This document shows positions 34,406 to 43,461 of a DNA stretch of 64,000 bases, in pieces. Position 1 is the stretch's first letter. Each line of letters opens with the position of its first letter. The translations under genes were made by a program, and so were the position numbers. Location: the NCBI RefSeq assembly GCF_001956295.1, contig NZ_MRTD01000029.1, forward strand, positions 1 through 64,000, read 5' to 3'. The notes beneath the pieces were generated by a model. It searched no databases and had not been told where the DNA came from. It saw only the letters and a list, made by a program, of their open reading frames with translations. This stretch comes from Paenibacillus sp. FSL A5-0031 (GTDB lineage: Bacteria; Bacillota; Bacilli; Paenibacillales; Paenibacillaceae).

Positions 34406-36091
34406 TTATTTTTTAGAAACGGATTGGAACCACTCATTAACTTCTTTTGTGATTTGGTCTCCGCCATTTGCTTTCCAGCTGGATACAAACTCATCGAAAG
34501 CATCAACCGGCAATTTGCCGTAGATGATTTTGTTGAACGTTTCCATCTCGGATTGACGCAGCAAGTTCCATTTCGAAACCATTGTTTCTGTTGCTGCACC
34601 TGTAAAGTAGTTTTGTTTGCGAATATCCTTTTGATCCATAACGACTTTTGCTGCATACCAGTTTTCTGGTTTGCGGAATTCAGCCGTTTGTTTCTCGTAA
34701 GGTGTTTCCGGAGCAGCTCCGTCAGCAAGTTTAACCAAAGTTGTCATAAATAGATCAGGAATACGAGCCGGACCTGTAATGAACGGGAATTCGTTCGTAA
34801 ATCCAGGGATTTTATCCTTGTTGCTCGTTGGTTGACCGTCTACGATATCCCAGTCATAGCCTTGTGCAAAGCCATGCTCATATTTGCTGCCAACCGTAGG
34901 ATTCGCTAGGTTTTCAAGCAAGTAGTTATAGTACAAGAAAATAGCTTCCGGATGCTTCGCATCCTTGTTGATCATAATACTAGCGTTTACGCCAGAGTTC
35001 TGCCATTTTGTACCCATGTAACCGTCCGGACCTGCAGGTACCGGGTAAGCTTTATATTTGGAGCCTGGTACGTTTTTCAACAAATCTGGAGCCGGCCAAT
35101 CTGGTACCCAATTCGCGCCTGGCAAGATGCCTGCTGCGCCTTTTGTCCAGCTTTCTGCTGACTTGCCTTCATCCCACAAAGCGGAGTCTGCATGGATATA
35201 ACCTTTGTTCATCCATTCTTGAAGCTTAGCAAGCGCTGCTTTTGCTCCTGGATTTACGGAACCGTATTCAAGATTTCCGTCTTTATCTTTGTTCCATTGC
35301 TCTTGAACAGAACCATAAGCACCGAATAACCAATCGAGTCCGCCCATCCAAGTGTTCGTAGCGCCTTTCAAAGAAATCGCTAGTGGATAAACATCTTTTG
35401 GCGCTAGGCCGTCAGGGTTCTCGTTTTTGAATTTGTCCATAATGACTTCTAGATCTGCAATTGTTTTTGGAGCCTCTAGTTTCAGCTTCTCCATCCAATC
35501 TTCACGAAGCCAAAGCAGCGTGTTGTCATTGTTCGTGTACTCCATCAATGGCACATTGTATTTCTTGCCATCTCTTGTGAAGGGATACCAAAGCTCAGGG
35601 TTTTTCTCAGCATGGTCCTTCCAAACTTTTGTTGCGTACTTGTCAAACAGCTCATCAATTGCAATAAACTGACCAGAATCGATGAGTTGGTTAGTCAATA
35701 CAGCGTTTGTTGGTACCTTTACAAAATCCGGAAGCTTCTCGCCTGAAGAAATAGCAAGTTGAAGCTTTTGTCTGTATTGATCATCACTTGCTGGATACCA
35801 TGTATCCTTATGTTTAATACCAAGTGTTTCAAGCATCCAACGATCGTGGACGTTGTTTTCCTTCGTATCGCCTTTACCGCCATAGTTCTTAATCGGCATC
35901 AATACGGTGCTGATTTCAATCGGTGGATCGTATTTGCCAGCGGCGAATGCGCTATCAGCTGTACTAGTACTAGTATTCGTTGAACCTGACTCTTCTTTGT
36001 TTGCGTTCTTGCCGGTATTACCGCTGCAAGCTGTAACGAAAACGAGTCCCAAAGCTGCAAGTAGAAGCCCTGCTTTTTTGAATTTAGCCAT
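34406..36091 (-). CDS. ABC transporter extracellular solute-binding lipoprotein (LplA-like)
   Basis: The 561-residue protein starts at the ATG at 36091 (AGGGGG upstream) with a lipoprotein signal peptide KKAGLLLAALGLVFVTACSG, so it is lipidated at the cysteine of TAC. A Thr/Ser-rich linker follows, then a long family-1-type binding domain (DTWYPASDDQYRQKLQLAISSGEKLPDF, typical of the LplA/oligosaccharide group). It would capture an oligosaccharide or complex glycan outside the membrane for the permeases at 39768 and 40734. It lies downstream of the YesN/YesM-type regulators but has its own operator at 36159-36196 and a terminator at 34370. The ligand is unknown. Confidence 0.9.
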   Translation of the reverse strand: MAKFKKAGLLLAALGLVFVTACSGNTGKNANKEESGSTNTSTSTADSAFAAGKYDPPIEISTVLMPIKNYGGKGDTKENNVHDRWMLETLGIKHKDTWYPASDDQYRQKLQLAISSGEKLPDFVKVPTNAVLTNQLIDSGQFIAIDELFDKYATKVWKDHAEKNPELWYPFTRDGKKYNVPLMEYTNNDNTLLWLREDWMEKLKLEAPKTIADLEVIMDKFKNENPDGLAPKDVYPLAISLKGATNTWMGGLDWLFGAYGSVQEQWNKDKDGNLEYGSVNPGAKAALAKLQEWMNKGYIHADSALWDEGKSAESWTKGAAGILPGANWVPDWPAPDLLKNVPGSKYKAYPVPAGPDGYMGTKWQNSGVNASIMINKDAKHPEAIFLYYNYLLENLANPTVGSKYEHGFAQGYDWDIVDGQPTSNKDKIPGFTNEFPFITGPARIPDLFMTTLVKLADGAAPETPYEKQTAEFRKPENWYAAKVVMDQKDIRKQNYFTGAATETMVSKWNLLRQSEMETFNKIIYGKLPVDAFDEFVSSWKANGGDQITKEVNEWFQSVSKK

Positions 36092-36158
36092 TTTTCTTTT
36101 CCCCCTACGGTGTAAGATCCTTACATGAGTAACTTTAACAATTTGTACGGGGGGGTAT

Positions 36159-36196
36159 CTATAGGACATTGTTAGTTTCCATAGGACTCTGTTAGG
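36159..36196 (-). promoter_or_regulatory. Direct-repeat operator of the binding-protein gene
   Basis: On the minus strand two copies of CTAACAnnGTCCTATnG (CTAACAGAGTCCTATGG and CTAACAATGTCCTATAG) are spaced by 20 bp, starting right after the response-regulator stop codon. The same double site precedes the permease genes at 39648-39685. Tandem 20-bp-spaced sites are what an AraC-type response regulator would bind; the adjacent YesN-like regulator is the natural candidate. Confidence 0.75.
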
Positions 36197-37807
36197 CTAT
36201 TGGTTGCCGTCCCTATATTCCTGCGGTGTTACACCATACTGGCGTTTGAACACTTTGATAAAATAAGCCGGGTCCAAATAGCCGATTTCCATGCTAATTT
36301 CATAAATCTTTTTGCTTGTTGTTTTTAGCTTATGGCAGGCACGTTCCATGCGCAGACGTGATATATAATCACTTATGCCTTCACCCGTCTCAATCTTATA
36401 TATTTTGGACAGATGGGTAGGATGCAAATTCACATGGTCAGCGAGCGCTCGCAAAGAAACGTCTTCGTGAAGATGCTCCTCCGCGAAATGTTGAATCTTC
36501 TTCACATAAGAAGAACGTATATCTTTAATTTCACTTGAGGTGCCGTCCTTCAGCTTCGAAAGCACGTTAAGCGACCACTTGCGCAGCTTGCTGATCGATG
36601 TAAAAGCTTCTCCGCTTTGCAAAGGCTCCATATCTGCCCCTAGCAGCTTGACCAGCGTATGCCCATTCCGATGTGCCAGCTGTGTGAACGAGGAGGCGAT
36701 CAAAAATCCAGCCTCCATGCAATGCTCCCATGAGTCGGACCATCTCTCGTCGAGCTCCGCGCAAACGCCCACCAGCTTATCCTCCGCAGCCTCCCAGCGC
36801 CCCGCCTCTAATAAGCTGATCAAAGACGGCGGCATATAAAGAGCGTCCAACGGACCATGCGATACGCTTGGCTCCATATCGCCGACTCGCATAACAAATT
36901 CTCGCTCGTCCCCTACGATTTGCCTAAAGTAAGCGAACGATTTGCGATAATTATCCTGAAGCTGTTCAGGAAACTTGAAAGATTCTGATAGTACGATGGA
37001 TAAGGAGCCCTTCAAAAATTGTTTTACTTTATGCTGAAGCTGAATCGCAAGCTTCTCCAAAATCTTCTCTTTTCCAGGGATTGAACCCTTATCCCTCAGT
37101 TGAAGCAAGAACACCAAATAACCATGCTCCTCCTTAACTCCCCATACTTCAGAAAATTCACTGAAGATCTCTTCCGCCATATTGATAATGGCATATTCCA
37201 TCAGCTGTTGACCGTTACTTGTATATTGCCCAAATTCCTCTTCCATACGTACAAGCAGCAATGTGCAATCTCCATAACTGAACGGCAAGCCATAGCTTTC
37301 AAGCTTTCGAGTCCATTCATCAGCAGACATTCGGTAGCCTTTTAGCGCATCAATCAGCAACTGACCGCGCAGCAGCGGCAGATTCTCCCTCAGCGTATAC
37401 TCCGTCCGCTCTTGTGAGCTGACCGCTTCCCATTCCGCTTGCAATTGATCAATCGCAGTCTTAACCGCGCTGAACAGCTCGTTATCCGACGGCGGCTTTA
37501 GCAAATAATCTACCGTTTGATTTTGAACCGCTTTTTTGGCAAATTCAAAGTCCGAATGTCCTGATAAAATAATACATTTCATTCTTTTATCGCGTTCTCG
37601 TATTTTCTCTATGAGTTCAAGCCCCGTCATTTCGGGCATTAAAATATCGGATATGACAATATCAATGGGATTCGTTTCTATAATTTGAAGCGCCTCATGC
37701 GCAGAGTAAGCTTTATGAACCTGCTCAATACCAAGTGTATGCCAAGGCTTGTGCATCGATAAATTCTCTACCCAGTGTGCTTCATCATCTACGATTATCA
37801 TCTGCAT
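36197..37807 (-). CDS. YesN-like response regulator with AraC-type DNA-binding domain
   Basis: The 536-residue protein has a receiver domain (D7-D8, phosphoacceptor D54 in VISDILMPEMTG, lysine in YLLKPPSD), a long middle region of unknown fold and a C-terminal two-helix AraC domain (VSLRALADHVNLHPTHLSKIYK and IYEISMEIGYLDPAYFIKVF). The ATG follows AAGGAG and overlaps the kinase gene by 23 bases. Phosphorylated by that kinase, it would activate the binding-protein and permease promoters that share the CTAACA direct repeats. The operator of the binding-protein gene starts at its stop codon. Confidence 0.92.
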   Translation of the reverse strand: MQMIIVDDEAHWVENLSMHKPWHTLGIEQVHKAYSAHEALQIIETNPIDIVISDILMPEMTGLELIEKIRERDKRMKCIILSGHSDFEFAKKAVQNQTVDYLLKPPSDNELFSAVKTAIDQLQAEWEAVSSQERTEYTLRENLPLLRGQLLIDALKGYRMSADEWTRKLESYGLPFSYGDCTLLLVRMEEEFGQYTSNGQQLMEYAIINMAEEIFSEFSEVWGVKEEHGYLVFLLQLRDKGSIPGKEKILEKLAIQLQHKVKQFLKGSLSIVLSESFKFPEQLQDNYRKSFAYFRQIVGDEREFVMRVGDMEPSVSHGPLDALYMPPSLISLLEAGRWEAAEDKLVGVCAELDERWSDSWEHCMEAGFLIASSFTQLAHRNGHTLVKLLGADMEPLQSGEAFTSISKLRKWSLNVLSKLKDGTSSEIKDIRSSYVKKIQHFAEEHLHEDVSLRALADHVNLHPTHLSKIYKIETGEGISDYISRLRMERACHKLKTTSKKIYEISMEIGYLDPAYFIKVFKRQYGVTPQEYRDGNQ

Positions 37808-39626
37808 GTTGTGTATCTCCTTGTAAAGTAGGATAAGGTCTCTGTTCTTCTCCAGATGCTGTTTCCCATACGATTTCTGTCCGAAATCCTCCTAATGGCG
37901 ATTTTTTGAAGCATAAATAAGATTTATCGCCAAATTGATGAATGATACGCTGATTCGTATTCCAAAGACCGCAGCCCATTTCCTCTTTCAATGGCTCGCT
38001 CATTTTTGCATTCAACGCTTCAAGCGCACTTGACTCAAGCTCCGGCCCATCGTCATCGATATATATTTTGCATAACCCGTCTGACATCTCGCCGGTAATT
38101 CGAATTTCTCCAGATGTATAGGATTTTCCTATACCATGAATGACCGCATTTTCTACGATAGGTTGAAGCATAAGCGGCGGTATGCGCTGCTTCAGCATTT
38201 CTGCTGGGATATCTATTGTATAATCAATTCTGCCGTTGCGCAGCTTCTGAATGTCCAAATAATTAATGAGTAATTTAATTTCTTCGTCCAGCGCGGCGGT
38301 TTGTCTCTCCGTTCGAGTCGTATAGCGATAATAGGCGCTTAAGTTGTATGCCATCGACACAACCGCTTCCTGTTCTTTCATTTGTGCCATATTAATTATA
38401 TAGCCCAGACAGTTATATAGAAAATGCGGATTAATTTGCGCCTGCAATTGCTTCAATGTGGCTTCCCTTGACCGAATTTTTTCATTCAGCACATTTTCAA
38501 TTAAGTCTTGGATTTGTCGTGACATATCGTTAAAACGGTAAAATAAAAATGAAAATTCATTATTTACGCTTGAGCTGATCCGAAACGAGAAGTCCCCCCG
38601 CTGCACGCTTTGCAAACCTTTGATCAATTGCCTGATCGGCCGCTGCACATTACGGTAAAGCAGGATGGAAGCAGATATGCCCACAACAAATAACAAAATC
38701 ATCGAAACATAAAACAAATTGCGAGTGATCGATATCGGCTTCAATATTTGGTCGAGCGGAACAACGTCAACCAAATGCCAGCCCAAATAAGTTGATTTAA
38801 CCGAGCTCACCAAATAGTTCTCACCATGCAGCTTCACTACCTGCTGCGTTGTATCTTCCAGCGACTGCTCGTCCAAGTAGGAAACCAACTCTCCTGAAAG
38901 CTGTTGATCCGCACTGCGATTCGTAATCGGAGCGTCCCCTTTATGATAAAAAATCGGATCGCCTTGTCCGCCTGACTTATAGGTGTCCAGCATGTTTTGG
39001 ATATTTTCATAACTGAAGCTCGCTTCAATGACCAGATTGCTGCCATTCAGTTTACCTTGCTGGCCATATGATTCGGTATAAAACCAATGGAAGTAACTGG
39101 GCTCATTCTCCGCCTTGGGTTCGCCATTGCCATAGGTCCATTTCCCGCTCATGTTTCGCTTTAAAAATTCCTCATCGTACTCTGCGGGATTGTTGTAATT
39201 TGATATCAACTCTTTGTTTTGCTGCGAGTAAACGGTGTATCTGACTGGCCATATGTTAATGACGCCTGATTGCAGTGCCATCTTCTCTTGAACGATAAAG
39301 CGGGTCTGCATGCGGTCATAACGATCTTCCCATATTTTAAGCCCATTAAATCTCTGCACATTCGGATCTTTCGAGAATGTATTGGAGAAATCGACCATCT
39401 GATTAATCCGCGAGTCAATTTGACTGGACAAAAAGGACAACTGCCTCGTGTTCGATAGCTTAAGCTCCTTGCTGACAACGTTAAAGGCCACGTCGTTTGA
39501 ATACGTATACATGATCACAATGGGGATGAACAAAATTAAGATCAACCCATTCATTTTAGAAAACAGGCTAAACCGAGCACCCATCTTTCTTTTGACAAAA
39601 GCAAGACCGTTACTAATCTCCATCAT
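37785..39626 (-). CDS. YesM-like sensor histidine kinase
   Basis: The 613-residue protein has a first membrane segment at about 24-44, a large extracellular sensing region (about 45-295), a second membrane segment (about 297-318), a HAMP linker (PIRQLIKGLQSVQRGDFSFRI), and the His_kinase domain with phosphoacceptor His in QAQINPHFLYNCLGYI. A C-terminal HATPase follows (LQPIVENAVIHGIG, then an atypical DDDGPELES G1 region). It would sense an extracellular sugar or cell-wall signal and phosphorylate the overlapping YesN-like regulator. It is divergent from the permease genes with a 141-base gap. Confidence 0.92.
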   Translation of the reverse strand: MMEISNGLAFVKRKMGARFSLFSKMNGLILILFIPIVIMYTYSNDVAFNVVSKELKLSNTRQLSFLSSQIDSRINQMVDFSNTFSKDPNVQRFNGLKIWEDRYDRMQTRFIVQEKMALQSGVINIWPVRYTVYSQQNKELISNYNNPAEYDEEFLKRNMSGKWTYGNGEPKAENEPSYFHWFYTESYGQQGKLNGSNLVIEASFSYENIQNMLDTYKSGGQGDPIFYHKGDAPITNRSADQQLSGELVSYLDEQSLEDTTQQVVKLHGENYLVSSVKSTYLGWHLVDVVPLDQILKPISITRNLFYVSMILLFVVGISASILLYRNVQRPIRQLIKGLQSVQRGDFSFRISSSVNNEFSFLFYRFNDMSRQIQDLIENVLNEKIRSREATLKQLQAQINPHFLYNCLGYIINMAQMKEQEAVVSMAYNLSAYYRYTTRTERQTAALDEEIKLLINYLDIQKLRNGRIDYTIDIPAEMLKQRIPPLMLQPIVENAVIHGIGKSYTSGEIRITGEMSDGLCKIYIDDDGPELESSALEALNAKMSEPLKEEMGCGLWNTNQRIIHQFGDKSYLCFKKSPLGGFRTEIVWETASGEEQRPYPTLQGDTQHADDNRR

Positions 39627-39647
39627 TCATTCCTCCAGACGATATCC

Positions 39648-39685
39648 CCTAACAAAACCATATCAATCCTAACATTGTCCTATAG
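39648..39685 (+). promoter_or_regulatory. Direct-repeat operator of the permease genes
   Basis: Two sites, CTAACAAAACCATATCA and CTAACATTGTCCTATAG, are spaced by 20 bp on the plus strand. The second is almost identical to the operator half-site at 36159. A TATATA -10 candidate lies 41 bases after the start of the second site (near 39710). This links the plus-strand permeases to the minus-strand binding-protein gene as one regulon. Confidence 0.75.
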
Positions 39686-39767
39686 TCCAGTAAGAGAAAT
39701 GCTTGTTACTATATATAGCAGGGTTTCTTATTATACACAAACCAATTTTATGGAACGGGGGATAGCT

Positions 39768-40718
39768 ATGGAAGCAAACACAGAAAAGCAAGTGACTTTG
39801 GAGACCACACCACGAGCAAAAACAAAACACAAATATAAACAACCTTGGATGCTGCATTTCATGGTGCTGCCGGCGGTACTTTCGGTTTTCATCTTCTCCT
39901 ATATACCGATGACAGGTATTATGATGGCGTTTCAAGATTATAAAGCTTCACTTGGAATGATGGGCTCTCCATGGGTAGGCTTGAAGCATTTTGAATACAT
40001 GTTTCAAAATGATTATTTCTTGCAAATTACGTGGAACACCCTATTTTTTGCTTGCTCCAAAATCGTGCTGAACTTAATCATTCCGTTCATTTTTGCTTTG
40101 CTTCTGAATGAAGTCAGGAACATGGGGCTCAAAAGATCAATCCAAACGCTCGTCTATCTGCCGCATTTCCTTTCCTGGGTCACGCTATCCGGAATTTTGA
40201 TCGATATGCTCGCACAGACAGGAATTATTAATCAATTTATTAGCAATGTATTCGGCATTAAGCCGATTTTCTTTTTGGGCGATGGCGCCTGGTTCCGCTT
40301 CACCATTATTTTTAGTGATGTGTGGAAGGAATTTGGATTCAATACGATTATCTTCCTTGCAGCGCTTGCCGGTATTAATCCAGCACTTTATGAAGCTGCT
40401 GAAGTTGACGGTGCAGGCCGTATCAAGCAAACGACGCATATTACGATTCCATCACTCATTCCAATTGCGATTGTAGTTGCAACCTTGGCGCTTGGTAACG
40501 TACTGAATGCAAACTTCGACCAAGTGTTCAACTTGTACAGTCCTTTGATTTATCAGCAGGGTGATATTATTGACACCTTTGTCTATCGTGAAGGTCTACT
40601 CAGCGGTCAATTCAGCTTTGCAACAGCCGTAGGTTTATTCAAATCGATGATCAGCTTAATTCTAATCGTAATTTCTTATCGTCTTGCTTATAAATTTGCC
40701 GGTTACCGAATCTTCTAG
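39768..40718 (+). CDS. Saccharide ABC transporter permease (LplB-like)
   Basis: The 316-residue protein starts at the ATG at 39768 with GGGGGAT upstream; a longer in-frame start at 39675 would overlap the operator and promoter. It has six membrane segments and the cytoplasmic EAA loop (YEAAEVDGAGRIKQTTHITIPSL) that contacts the ATPase. It pairs with the permease 15 bases downstream and works with the lipoprotein encoded at 34406. The divergent layout, with the regulators and binding protein on the other strand, is unusual: LplA/B/C-type genes are normally contiguous. Confidence 0.93.
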   Translation: MEANTEKQVTLETTPRAKTKHKYKQPWMLHFMVLPAVLSVFIFSYIPMTGIMMAFQDYKASLGMMGSPWVGLKHFEYMFQNDYFLQITWNTLFFACSKIVLNLIIPFIFALLLNEVRNMGLKRSIQTLVYLPHFLSWVTLSGILIDMLAQTGIINQFISNVFGIKPIFFLGDGAWFRFTIIFSDVWKEFGFNTIIFLAALAGINPALYEAAEVDGAGRIKQTTHITIPSLIPIAIVVATLALGNVLNANFDQVFNLYSPLIYQQGDIIDTFVYREGLLSGQFSFATAVGLFKSMISLILIVISYRLAYKFAGYRIF

Positions 40719-40733
40719 AAAGGGTGACAACGT

Positions 40734-41606
40734 ATGCACCATAAAACACTGCCATACCGTATTTTCAGCATATTTAACAATGTGTTTTTGATTCTTCTTT
40801 CCATACTATGCTTGCTGCCGCTATATCACCTTCTCATGGTTTCCATGAGTGCGTCCGCTCCCGCCAACGCGGGATTGGTCACTTTTTGGCCGATCGGTTT
40901 CACATTAGAAGCCTACGCCAAGACGTTCGACAACAGCAATTTCCTAACTTCCTTGTGGGTGTCGACACAGCGGACCATCCTTGGTACGGCGCTTGCTATG
41001 CTAGTTAGTACACTTGCTGCTTATGCGCTGTCCAAAGATTCTCATATCTTCCGTGCTCGCAACGTTTATCTTTGGTATTTTGTCGTTACGATGCTATTTG
41101 CAGGCGGACTTATTCCAAGCTACCTCCTCATCCTTAAGCTCGGACTAATGAATACTTTATGGGCGCTTATCCTACCAGGTACAGTCGGCGTTTATAACGT
41201 TATTCTTTTGCTAAACTTCTTCCGTACTGTTCCTAAGGATCTGGAAGAAGCTGCTTTTATTGATGGAGCAGGCCAGCTTCGTACTTTCTTCATGATCTAT
41301 TTGCCGATCTCCTTACCTGCGATTGCAACGGTTTCCTTGTTTATTATGGTCGGACATTGGAATTCCTATTTCGACGGTATTATCTATATGAAGGATGCCG
41401 AGAAGCTGCCTCTTGCAAGCTTCATGCAAACGATTATCGTTCAAAAGGATATGACTAAGCTTGATCCGCAAATGGTTGCCAATATGTCGCAAAGAACCAT
41501 TAGCGCATCGCAGATCTTTATCGGCGCCTTGCCGATTCTGTTGGTTTATCCTTTCTTGCAGCGTTACTTTGTAAAAGGGATTGTTATTGGCGCGGTTAAG
41601 GAATAA
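40734..41606 (+). CDS. Saccharide ABC transporter permease (LplC/YtcP-like)
   Basis: The 290-residue MalG-type permease has six membrane segments, the EAA loop EEAAFIDGAGQLRTFFMIYLPIS, and the C-terminal YPFLQRYFVKGIVIGAVKE typical of the YtcP group. The ATG follows AAAGGGTGA. It is the last gene of the two-gene permease operon, closed by the terminator at 41641. No ATPase gene is present, so a shared MsmX-type ATPase encoded elsewhere is inferred. Confidence 0.93.
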   Translation: MHHKTLPYRIFSIFNNVFLILLSILCLLPLYHLLMVSMSASAPANAGLVTFWPIGFTLEAYAKTFDNSNFLTSLWVSTQRTILGTALAMLVSTLAAYALSKDSHIFRARNVYLWYFVVTMLFAGGLIPSYLLILKLGLMNTLWALILPGTVGVYNVILLLNFFRTVPKDLEEAAFIDGAGQLRTFFMIYLPISLPAIATVSLFIMVGHWNSYFDGIIYMKDAEKLPLASFMQTIIVQKDMTKLDPQMVANMSQRTISASQIFIGALPILLVYPFLQRYFVKGIVIGAVKE

Positions 41607-41640
41607 GTTCTTGCTGCTTCCCAGCTCCGATTAATAAAGT

Positions 41641-41675
41641 AAAAAGCAGCCCGATTGGGCTGCTTTTTGTTTTAT
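41641..41675 (+). terminator. Rho-independent terminator of the permease operon
   Basis: AAAAAGCAGCCC and GGGCTGCTTTTT flank a 4-base loop (41641-41668), followed by GTTTT. Confidence 0.92.
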
Positions 41676-41785
41676 TCGGCAGGGCATTTTTTATATCTAA
41701 TTGTTGTAATGACTCGCATTTCGTTTCTCCTGAGTTCAACTTATGATATTCTAATGTTATCCAAATTTTCCAGGAGGTAATATCC

Positions 41786-42199
41786 GTGTTCGATGAAGAT
41801 ATTGATGTTCAAGCGAAGACCGAGAAAAAGAAAATTTTAAAAACGCTGCTCATCATATTTATTTCTATCTGCACATTCATCACCTTAACCATTGGTTATG
41901 GTGTTTATTGGCTCTTCTATGATATGGGCAGACTGCCGAAAGGGAAATTTCTTATTGAGGCAGCTTCTCCTGAAGGGACTTACAGTTTAAAAGCGTACCT
42001 TATAAATGGAGGAGCGACTACTCCTTTTATGATTCGCGGTGAATTGGTATTCAATAAACGCAATCATAAAACCAAAAATATTTATTGGAGCTCTCACGAG
42101 GATCAAGCGGTCATCACTTGGAGCGATAACGATACCGTCATCATTAATGGTCATAGTCTTGACGTTCCTCACGATAAATTCGACTTTAGACATCCATAA
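41786..42199 (+). CDS. DUF5412-like membrane-anchored protein
   Basis: The 137-residue protein has a charged N-terminus, one membrane segment (about 20-47) and a compact extracytoplasmic domain. The motifs SPEGTYSLKAYLINGGATT and NIYWSSHEDQAVITWSDNDTVIING fit the DUF5412 family as I know it. The start is GTG with AGGAGGTAATATCC upstream. Function is unknown for the family. It is a single gene between the permease terminator and the repeat pair at 42307. Confidence 0.75.
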   Translation: MFDEDIDVQAKTEKKKILKTLLIIFISICTFITLTIGYGVYWLFYDMGRLPKGKFLIEAASPEGTYSLKAYLINGGATTPFMIRGELVFNKRNHKTKNIYWSSHEDQAVITWSDNDTVIINGHSLDVPHDKFDFRHP

Positions 42200-42306
42200 T
42201 GACGAGCTGCATTGCCTGCACAGCATACATTATCATTTCGAGAATGTGCGTATAGACTTAGTCTCTTCTGCCAAATGACCCCATACTCGACTCAAACAAA
42301 TTTAGA

Positions 42307-42520
42307 TCTACAATCTAGCCCTATTTTCATCAAAACAGCCCTCTTCGCAAAAATAGGACTAAAAAATAGGCTTATTACCGCTCAAAACCTGCCAATTTCC
42401 CCATAGTATCCGTTTCTGACAAAAATAGAGCTACAATCTAGTCTTATTTTCGCCCAATCAGCCCTATACGCATAAATAGAGCTAAAAAATAGCCTTATTA
42501 CCGTTCACAGCCTGCCCACT
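42307..42520 (+). repeat. Two direct repeats of about 91 bp in an intergenic gap
   Basis: Copies at 42307-42397 and 42430-42520 (offset 123) share CTACAATCTAG, TATTTTC, CAGCCCT, ATAGnnCTAAAAAATAG and CTTATTACCG in the same order. Each contains short inverted pairs such as CTATTTT with AAAATAG. No ORF fits. The rest of the 42200-42560 gap holds nothing else recognisable. The design resembles the 33/34-kb repeats in style but not in sequence. Confidence 0.8.
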
Positions 42521-42559
42521 AAGTACACTATGTATCATTATGCATACGTGAACGCATCA

Positions 42560-42608
42560 AAACGGGGCTGTCCCAAGAGGTCTAAATGACCTCAGGACAG
42601 CCCCGTTT
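42560..42608 (-). terminator. Strong hairpin terminator of the maltodextrin-like operon
   Basis: AAACGGGGCTGTCC pairs perfectly with GGACAGCCCCGTTT, with an inner GAGGTC/GACCTC pair. It lies immediately past the permease stop at 42619. The T-run on the minus strand is short. Confidence 0.8.
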
Positions 42609-42618
42609 CGTTACTATG

Positions 42619-43449
42619 TTATTTACCGCCGGTAAACGTAATTCCTTTTATAAAGAATCGATTGAAGAACGCATAAATTAGCAGCGCTGGAAGCGTAAAT
42701 ACCATCGATGCAGCCATAATGTAGTTCCAGTGGCTAATGTACTGCCCTTTGAACGTATTCAGACCGAGCGTTAACGTAAACATCGACTTATCGGACATGA
42801 ACATGAGCGGCTTCAGGAACTCGTTCCATGCGCCCATGAAAACGAAGATCGTTTGAGCTGCTAATGCAGGTATGGCAAGCGGCAATGCAATGCGGAAAAA
42901 CACGCCGAACCGATTAAGCCCGTCCATCTCGGCTGCCTCCTCAAGCTCCTTGGGGAAGCTAAGGAAAAATTGCCGCATCATAAAGATAAACGTCGCATTC
43001 GCCATCATCGGCAAAGTCAGTGCAGCATACGTGTTCAACAAATCGAGCTGCTTCATAATTAAGTAAGCAGGTACGATCGTCAGTTGGCCTGGGATCATTT
43101 GCACCGCTAAGATAAGGATGAACATGATCTTGTTGCCGGCAAATTCAATACGTGCTAGTGCATAACCCGCCATTGAGTTGAACAGCGTATTGCAAACCGT
43201 CGCAACAACTGCAATCAAGGCACTGTTGTACATCCACCTGAGGAAAAGCGGCTCTTTCACGAAAATATCATAATAGTTCTGCAAGGTGAATTCTTTCGGA
43301 ATAAAGTTGATGCCCCCGGAAACAATCTCACTGAGCGGCTTAAACGAAGAGGAAAGCGCCCATAGAAAGGGAGCAACAGTGATGCAGCCGTATGAGAATA
43401 ACAGGAAATAAAGAATCGCCTTTCCCCATTTGGATTGTTGAAATACCAT
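42619..43449 (-). CDS. Carbohydrate ABC transporter permease, MalG type
   Basis: The 276-residue protein has six membrane segments and an EAA loop (EEAAEMDGLNRFGVFFRIALPLA). The C-terminus AFFNRFFIKGITFTGGK is typical of the MalG/AraQ group. It is the last gene of the operon debranching enzyme, binding protein, MalF-type, MalG-type, and begins 12 bases after the MalF-type gene. It would form half of the membrane channel for an oligosaccharide such as a maltodextrin. Confidence 0.93.
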   Translation of the reverse strand: MVFQQSKWGKAILYFLLFSYGCITVAPFLWALSSSFKPLSEIVSGGINFIPKEFTLQNYYDIFVKEPLFLRWMYNSALIAVVATVCNTLFNSMAGYALARIEFAGNKIMFILILAVQMIPGQLTIVPAYLIMKQLDLLNTYAALTLPMMANATFIFMMRQFFLSFPKELEEAAEMDGLNRFGVFFRIALPLAIPALAAQTIFVFMGAWNEFLKPLMFMSDKSMFTLTLGLNTFKGQYISHWNYIMAASMVFTLPALLIYAFFNRFFIKGITFTGGK

Positions 43450-43461
43450 CTAGTCGCCCTC

